Below are positions 36,156 to 41,492 of a stretch of DNA of 41,492 nucleotides, in pieces. The notes beneath the pieces are model-generated. The model searched no databases and was not told the DNA's origin. It saw nothing but the letters and a program-made list of their open reading frames with translations. Position numbers and translations under genes: made by a program. Every line of letters starts with the position of its first letter. Position 1 is the stretch's first letter. Source of the stretch: an uncultured Faecalibaculum sp. (lineage in GTDB: Bacteria > Bacillota_I > Bacilli_A > Erysipelotrichales > Erysipelotrichaceae); assembly GCF_910588395.1 (NCBI RefSeq), contig NZ_CAJUPA010000022.1, forward strand, positions 1-41,492, in the 5' to 3' direction.

Positions 36156-36511
36156 ACCAGCTGATAGATGAGGTTGCTGTCACCTGCTTTCGGTATTTCG
36201 GATACAACACCATGGACCAGGTACTGAATCTGGATATGAAGGAGTATCGGCTGCTGTGTGAAGCGCAGGAGCTCAAGAACATCGACAGGCAGTTCTGGAT
36301 CCATCTGCAGGCCTTTGTAAACAACAAAGCGACGCTGCGGGACAGGAAAGGCAAGCTCATCTATGGCAGGTTTGAAAAACTGTTTGATTATGAAGCGGCT
36401 CTGTCCAGGAAAGACAGAAAGAAACGGCAGGAGAAACCAATGAATCCTCGCCTAGAGAACATGAAACGGTTCTTAAAACTACGGAAAGGAGGGAATACCA
36501 GTGAGCAATAA
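36038..36511 (+). CDS. Tail assembly chaperone, frameshift extension (gpGT-like)
   Basis: The -1 frame is open from just after TGA 36035-36037 to TAA 36509-36511. It carries the second chaperone domain: SIDQLIDEVAVTCFRYFGYN, MDQVLNLDMKEYRLLCEAQE, FWIHLQAFVNNKATLRDRKG and YGRFEKLFDYEAAL. The ATG at 36212 has no Shine-Dalgarno, so the domain is most likely made by frameshifting at TTTTTTG (36047-36053), giving a fusion of about 248 residues from ATG 35766. The stop overlaps the tape-measure start by 11 bases. Confidence 0.8.
   Translation, partial: GAGFFVRSECLQTASEEVRSDSDTGERGREGRETGHQSIDQLIDEVAVTCFRYFGYNTMDQVLNLDMKEYRLLCEAQELKNIDRQFWIHLQAFVNNKATLRDRKGKLIYGRFEKLFDYEAALSRKDRKKRQEKPMNPRLENMKRFLKLRKGGNTSEQ
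36047..36053 (+). promoter_or_regulatory. Slippery site for -1 frameshifting
   Basis: T-TTT-TTG fits the X-XXY-YYZ rule in the zero frame of the first chaperone gene. Slipping back one base gives TTT-TTT-G and enters the frame that holds the second chaperone domain. A stop codon in that frame lies ten bases upstream and none follows until 36509. Confidence 0.85.
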
Positions 36512-39500
36512 AGTGGAAGCCGTCCTGACCGCGAGAGATGACGGACTCACTAAAGCGCTTGAGAAGATCACGCAGGCTATTGCCAAGGTGAAGAGCGCTG
36601 TAGATCGAGTCGGGGATATCATCCTGAAAGCTCAGGATGCCGGTGCCTCAGCGACAATCAAGAAGGTTGCTGAGAGCGCTGACGAGCTCGGTAAGAAGCA
36701 GGTTGAGACCACAATTGAAGCTGAAAACCGAGCAGGTCCTGAGATCAAAGAGGCAAAAGCTGAACTGGACACAGTTGACGGCAAGACGGCCGAGGCCGAA
36801 CTTACAGCGGAAGATTCAGCATCCAAAGTAGTCGAGAAGGTTATGGATGTAGCCAGGCAGCTGGGTACAACCAAAGCCGAGGCCCAACTGGAGGCTAAAG
36901 ACAATGCCTCAAAGCCGGCGCAGGCAGCAAAGAAAGCACTCGACGAATTGAAATCTGTCAAGGCTGTCGCTGAGCTGAGCGCCAAAGACAAAGCTTCTGC
37001 CAAGGTGAAAGAAGTCTTTAACAAGGTGAAGCAGATTGCCTCGCATCCAGGCGAGGTCATCCTCAACGCCAAGGACAGGGCAAAAGCCACCCTTGCAGAA
37101 GTTTCGGCAAAGGTAAAGGCACTGGCCAAAGAGACCGCTGCACCGACCATTGATGCGAAGGATGGTCCCTTCAACGAGAAGGTAAACTCCGTCAAGGAAA
37201 AGCTGTCTGCCCTCTCCAATGCCACCAGCACCATTGCTTTTGGATTCCTGCAGTCGGCTGGACAGAAAGCGTTCTCGGCACTGTCTGGATCCATTGACGG
37301 AGCGGTGAGTAGATACGACACGCTCCAGCAGTTCCCGAAAGTCATGGGGCAGATGGGGTTCTCTGCAGAAGATGCAGCCAAGACAATCAATAATCTGTCC
37401 GATGGAATTGACGGTTTGCCGACTACGCTGGACGGCATCGTTGCCAACGCGAAGAACCTGACCCTGACGCTTGGCGACATGGATAAAGGGGCAAATACAG
37501 CCATTGCCTTCAACAACGCCATGCTGGCGTCTGGCGCATCCACGGAAGACGCTGACCGGGCCCTGACCCAGTACACACAGATGCTGGCTGCAGGCAAGGT
37601 TGACATGCAGTCCTGGAACTCCATGCAGACCGCAGGCAAGTATGCCCTGACTGAAGTGGCCAAAGAACTGGGCATCACTTCCGGCAGTACACAGGAGCTC
37701 TATGACAAACTCCAGAAGGGGAATATCTCTCTGGATCAGTTCAACGATGCGCTTATCAAGGTTGCCGGCTCAGGTTCCAAGATGGCGGATACAGCTCGGA
37801 TGTCCATCGAAGGTATCGGTACATCGCTGAAGAACCTTGCCAATGCCGGCAAGAAAAACATGGCGAACCTGCTGGGGACTGTCGATGAGGCTCTGGGCAA
37901 ATCAGGAATGAGCATTGCTAAAACCATCGACGGCCTGAAAAACAGCATCAACGCTGTGTTCGGCAAAATCGAGAAGGACGCCAATGGCGTCGTCACTTCG
38001 ATGAGTGGCATCTCCGCCGCTGTGTATACGGTCCTGACTCAGCTCACCTCTTACGGGGCGGGCTTTTTTGAACCCCTTATCACAGGGGCACAGAAACTGA
38101 AAGCCGGACTTTCGGGTGCCTTTGACAGCTTTCTGAACAATGCCCTCCCGAACCTGACCATGCAGCTGGCGAATATGGGAAATCTTATTGGCAAGGTTGC
38201 AGGGCAGTTCGGGGACATGCTCGGTTCCATTGACATGTCCTTTCTTTCCGGTATTGTCAATGGTTTGACCGCCAAATTCCGGGCTCTGCTGGATATAGCC
38301 GGTCAGCTGTTCCAGAAGCTCAAGGAGACAGGCACTGCCAACAAACTGGCGGAGGCTTTCGGCAAGATTGGCCAATGCGTTAATGACATGTTCATGTGCA
38401 TGGCCCGGTCAGGAGCTATGGATAAGCTGCTGGATCTGTTTGTTCAGCTGATCAGCGTACTGGCGGATGTGACTTCTGCAGTCGCGGATTTCATTGCCGG
38501 GCTGGACCAAGACTTTCTGGGCAACGTCGTTACAGGTGTGGCTGGGGCTATCGCAGCTTTCAAGGGCTTCTCCTTCCTGAAGAGCTTCAATCCCCTCGAA
38601 GGCTTCCTGAAACTGTTTAAAAAGGGCACTGGTGAACCAGTCAAGCAGACACAGGCTATGAAAAGCAAGGTGGCTCAGATTCTTTCATCATTCGGTGACC
38701 TGTTCATGGGCCTGGGCGATGGAATCAAGTCTGCCCTGCAGGGCGTTGGTTCTGTGATTGAGTCTATCGGGGCTTCTATTGGGGTGGCATTCGAAGGCTT
38801 CGGTGAGGCTATGAAGATGGCCAACCCTGTCAACCTGCTGGCATTTGGCGCAGCACTGTTCATGGTTTCGGCCGGGATCGCGCTGATTGGTTCCCAGGGC
38901 GAAGGTTTCGCACAGATCATTGAATCATTTGGAACAGCCTTTGCTGCTGCAGCTCCGGGTATTGAGGCTGTGGGTGATGCCATCGGCACAGTGGTTGAAG
39001 CCGTTGGTGTTGCCATCGCCAACATTCTGGTAGCTATCGCACCTTTCGCTACGCAGCTGGCTGAAGCGTTTGCTATCTGCTCCACAGCAATTGCAGAGAG
39101 TGTAGCCATCATCATCCAGGCAGTCACACCGCTTGTGGAAGTGGTTGGTGGAATTATCACCGCTCTGGTGCAGATCATTACAGACGCCATCGTACAGATC
39201 GTTCAGGCAATCATGCCCGCGGCTCCTGCTTTCGCACAGATGGTTGAATCCATCTCCCAGGGAGTGCAGGCGGTTTGTGCGGCATTCAGTACCCTGGTGG
39301 CTCAGGTTCCTGCCATCCTGTCAGGACTACAGGGAGTCATTGAGTCCATTTTCGGAGGGATCCAGGGAACACTGGACAGTTTTGGAGAGGCAGCCCAGAA
39401 GTGCGGCGAAGGCATCAAAACAGCCTTCGATGGTGTAGCCGACGTCATTCAGTCCTTCGGGGATGCTGTGAACAACATTCTTTCCGGTGTGGCTGGCGTC

Positions 39501-40817
39501 ATTGATTCGATTGGAACCGCCTGTCTGAATGCGGGCAGAGGATTCGACAAGCTTGCAGATGGAGTCGTCAAGATCACCAGTCTGAACCTGCTCGATATGG
39601 TTGCAAGTCTCGGAGCCCTTGCAGGGCAGCTTGTGGCCATCGGCGCTGCCGGAGCGACTCTCGGAGACACTGGAACTCAGATGCAGGCGCTGGGTACAGG
39701 TCTGATGATGATCCAGGCTTCTGCCACTGGTGCTATTGCGGCCATGCAGAATTTCAGCAGCATCACCACACAGCTGCAGCAGGTTGGTGCCTGCGCACCG
39801 CAGGTGACACTGGCAGCCAATGCAATCACACAGTTCTCTGCATCAGCTGTAGCAGCCATGACCGGACTCATGGGGGCAATGGTTGGTCTGACAGCCTTTA
39901 CCAGCGCCATGACAACGACAACGGCAGCTGTCCAGGCTGCTGGCGCCGGTGTTCTGACCGCATCTGCAGCATTTACAGCCATAGGTGCCGCAGCTTCCAG
40001 CTCCGCCTCCGGGCTCGGCGCTGTGGCTTCCGCAGCTTCCAGAGTCGCAGTATCCTTTGCTTCTCTGACAGCTGCAGCTGTATCCGCGATGAGCGGTATG
40101 ACCTCCGCTGTCCGGTCTGCAATGTCCGGCGTTGTATCTTCCATCACCTCCGGCATGAGCAGGGCTGCCAAAGCTGTACAGACGGGTTGCAGATCTATGG
40201 TGTCTGCCATGACCGCCAGTGTATCGGCAATGACAGCCGCCGGCAGAGCAGCTGGAACTGGTGCAGCCAATGGGCTTCGGTCTGGCGTGGCTCCAATGCC
40301 TTCCATCGCCAGAGCAGCCTGCGCTTCTGCGGTTGCGGCAATATCCGGCTACTACGGCGCGGCGTATTCCGCCGGTGCCTACATCGGTATGGGTCTTGCC
40401 AACGGTATGGCCAGTCAGCTTGGCAGAGTTCGCAGCATCGCAGCGCAACTTGCCGACGCCGCTGCCGAAGCTACCAGAAAAGCAGCGGTGGTAAGGTCAC
40501 CATCCCGTGTGTTCATGGAAATCGGTGGCTACATGGGCGAGGGTCTGGCAATCGGTATTGAAGATATGTCCAAACGGGTGACTGGTGCGGCCCGTGACCT
40601 GATGGACTATTCCGGCCTTGCGGATCCGATGCGCCTTGCAATGGCAGGCGGCGGAAGCATGAGCCTGGATGAAAACTATGGCCTGAAGCTGGAAGTGAAT
40701 CCAGTTGTATCTGTGCAGGTTGACGGTCGGGAAATCGCCCGGGCGACAGCCAAGCCGATGCAGAAGGAACTGGATAAACAGAGCATGATGAGCAGGAAAC
40801 TGAAAGGAGAGTATTGA
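36501..40817 (+). CDS. Tail tape measure protein
   Basis: A 1438-residue tape measure that sets tail length. Residues about 1-230 contain some eight degenerate repeats (for example AELTAEDSASKVVEKV, AQLEAKDNASKPAQAA and AELSAKDKASAKVKEV). Residues about 240-480 form the TP901-type tape-measure core (QMGFSAEDAAKTINNLSDGI; TRALTQYT-like QMLAAGKVDMQSWNSMQTAG; GISTSLKNL-like). The rest is Ala/Gly-rich with several hydrophobic stretches and ends in a basic tail (SPSRVFMEIGGYMGEGLAIG). GTG 36501 follows AAAGGAGGGAATACCA. Confidence 0.93.
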   Translation: MSNKVEAVLTARDDGLTKALEKITQAIAKVKSAVDRVGDIILKAQDAGASATIKKVAESADELGKKQVETTIEAENRAGPEIKEAKAELDTVDGKTAEAELTAEDSASKVVEKVMDVARQLGTTKAEAQLEAKDNASKPAQAAKKALDELKSVKAVAELSAKDKASAKVKEVFNKVKQIASHPGEVILNAKDRAKATLAEVSAKVKALAKETAAPTIDAKDGPFNEKVNSVKEKLSALSNATSTIAFGFLQSAGQKAFSALSGSIDGAVSRYDTLQQFPKVMGQMGFSAEDAAKTINNLSDGIDGLPTTLDGIVANAKNLTLTLGDMDKGANTAIAFNNAMLASGASTEDADRALTQYTQMLAAGKVDMQSWNSMQTAGKYALTEVAKELGITSGSTQELYDKLQKGNISLDQFNDALIKVAGSGSKMADTARMSIEGIGTSLKNLANAGKKNMANLLGTVDEALGKSGMSIAKTIDGLKNSINAVFGKIEKDANGVVTSMSGISAAVYTVLTQLTSYGAGFFEPLITGAQKLKAGLSGAFDSFLNNALPNLTMQLANMGNLIGKVAGQFGDMLGSIDMSFLSGIVNGLTAKFRALLDIAGQLFQKLKETGTANKLAEAFGKIGQCVNDMFMCMARSGAMDKLLDLFVQLISVLADVTSAVADFIAGLDQDFLGNVVTGVAGAIAAFKGFSFLKSFNPLEGFLKLFKKGTGEPVKQTQAMKSKVAQILSSFGDLFMGLGDGIKSALQGVGSVIESIGASIGVAFEGFGEAMKMANPVNLLAFGAALFMVSAGIALIGSQGEGFAQIIESFGTAFAAAAPGIEAVGDAIGTVVEAVGVAIANILVAIAPFATQLAEAFAICSTAIAESVAIIIQAVTPLVEVVGGIITALVQIITDAIVQIVQAIMPAAPAFAQMVESISQGVQAVCAAFSTLVAQVPAILSGLQGVIESIFGGIQGTLDSFGEAAQKCGEGIKTAFDGVADVIQSFGDAVNNILSGVAGVIDSIGTACLNAGRGFDKLADGVVKITSLNLLDMVASLGALAGQLVAIGAAGATLGDTGTQMQALGTGLMMIQASATGAIAAMQNFSSITTQLQQVGACAPQVTLAANAITQFSASAVAAMTGLMGAMVGLTAFTSAMTTTTAAVQAAGAGVLTASAAFTAIGAAASSSASGLGAVASAASRVAVSFASLTAAAVSAMSGMTSAVRSAMSGVVSSITSGMSRAAKAVQTGCRSMVSAMTASVSAMTAAGRAAGTGAANGLRSGVAPMPSIARAACASAVAAISGYYGAAYSAGAYIGMGLANGMASQLGRVRSIAAQLADAAAEATRKAAVVRSPSRVFMEIGGYMGEGLAIGIEDMSKRVTGAARDLMDYSGLADPMRLAMAGGGSMSLDENYGLKLEVNPVVSVQVDGREIARATAKPMQKELDKQSMMSRKLKGEY

Positions 40818-41492
40818 TGTACGAATTCGTGGATATCAACGAGCTGCCCGGTACAGAGTCAGTGCCGGCGGAGGCCGTGAAGTATAACGGCACCTGGCTG
40901 GATACTACGGTCCCGGGCTTTCGGACACTGAACGTCTCCGGCAGGGAACTGCTGACAAAAGAAGTCAGGGAGAAATCCATCCCTGGCATTGACGGTAATA
41001 CCTATCTGGGAAGGGATGTCCCTTCCCGGACCATTACCGTTCGCTATGCCCTGACAGCTCCCACAGCTTTGATGTTCCGGGAAAGATATAACAAACTGAT
41101 GTCTATCCTCAACGCCGAGCAGGTGCAGGTGATTTTCAATGATGAACCTGATAAATACTTCATCGGCACTGCCATCGGCGGAGAGAATCCAGACCCCGGC
41201 AGACTGTCAGTGGTGGGTGAGATTGAAATCTACTGCTCTGACCCATTCAAGTACTCCACCACAGAAAAATCCATCCCCATCACGGGTAACACTCTGACCA
41301 TCACCAACAACGGGACCGTCCCGGCATCGGTCAGATACGAAATCAAGCTGAATCAGGAAAACGGATATCTCGGCATCGCCTCCGAACATGGCGCAATGGA
41401 GTTTGGAAAGCGGGAGGAAGCTGACGGACAGACTTACCAGCAGACGGAGTATCTGCTGGGGCTGCCTGATTTCATTGCTGCCCCGGATGATA
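40817..41492 (+). CDS. Distal tail protein (Dit), partial
   Basis: The gene is cut by the window end; 225 codons are present with no stop. The start reads MYEFVDINELPGTESVPAEA, and the core has TVPGFRTLNVSGRELL, YLGRDVPSRTITVRYALTAP, VIFNDEPDKYFIGTAIGGEN and VVGEIEIYCSDPFKYSTTE, the pattern of siphophage Dit proteins, which form the hub between tail tube and baseplate. ATG 40817 overlaps the previous stop by one base, and AAAGGAGAGTATTG precedes it. Confidence 0.9.
   Translation, partial: MYEFVDINELPGTESVPAEAVKYNGTWLDTTVPGFRTLNVSGRELLTKEVREKSIPGIDGNTYLGRDVPSRTITVRYALTAPTALMFRERYNKLMSILNAEQVQVIFNDEPDKYFIGTAIGGENPDPGRLSVVGEIEIYCSDPFKYSTTEKSIPITGNTLTITNNGTVPASVRYEIKLNQENGYLGIASEHGAMEFGKREEADGQTYQQTEYLLGLPDFIAAPDD

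Noticed and set aside
36632..37678. A 348-residue minus-strand frame opposite the tape measure gene
   Set aside because: Ala/Ser/Val-rich shadow of a repetitive Ala/Lys-rich gene, without start signals.

Overview
The window is the left end of an integrated temperate siphophage genome plus about 2.2 kb of its bacterial host. The host genes are two parvulin-type foldases, one a lipoprotein and one membrane-anchored. Consensus Shine-Dalgarno (SD) sequences, TTGACA/TATAAT promoters and the gene families point to Bacillota of moderate GC. Erysipelotrichia is a guess from the foldase pair, not something the sequence proves.

Layout. 1-2150: host foldase operon on the minus strand with its own promoter. 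2229-3362: tyrosine integrase, so the left attachment site should lie at about 2175-2228; the right end is outside the window. 3375-5800: lysogenic cargo, namely a HicA/HicB-like pair, a DUF2283-like pseudogene, a candidate structured RNA and three tiny minus-strand genes. 5803-7588: genetic switch with a LexA/CI-type repressor, Cro-like regulator, BRO/KilAC antirepressor and five copies of one operator. 7585-13755: about 20 short early genes. Three minus-strand cargo genes are set among them at near-identical leader sequences; one encodes a deoxyribosyltransferase/TIR-like protein. 13748-22794: replication module with a Cas4-like nuclease (DUF2800), DUF2815 protein, family A DNA polymerase, primase/VapE helicase, an iteron-rich candidate origin, VRR-NUC nuclease and SNF2 helicase. 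23547-23981: ArpU-like late regulator. 24070-24885: unknown gene whose start is buried in a perfect hairpin. 25169-41492: packaging and virion genes: small and large terminase, portal, minor head protein, Prp protease, scaffold, capsid, connectors, tail tube, frameshifted tail chaperones, tape measure and distal tail protein (cut by the window end).

The strongest unusual features are as follows. (1) The polymerase is interrupted at motif B by an intein whose HNH endonuclease is not in frame with the splicing domains; it is a complete HNH gene in an overlapping frame, while the polymerase frame stays open beneath it. (2) The large terminase is split by an 835-nt group I intron carrying a NUMOD4/HNH endonuclease; exon joining, P1, P4 and P7 can all be read from the sequence. 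(3) A phage-encoded Prp protease has three likely substrates (scaffold, capsid, tail tube), each starting with an L27-like NLQ-x-FA motif. (4) The minor head protein carries a C-terminal domain like those of polymorphic toxins, followed by an immunity-like small gene. (5) The tail chaperone pair has a TTTTTTG slippery site in the right phase for a -1 frameshift. (6) An intergenic array of at least nine CATACAGTG-type iterons marks a probable origin.
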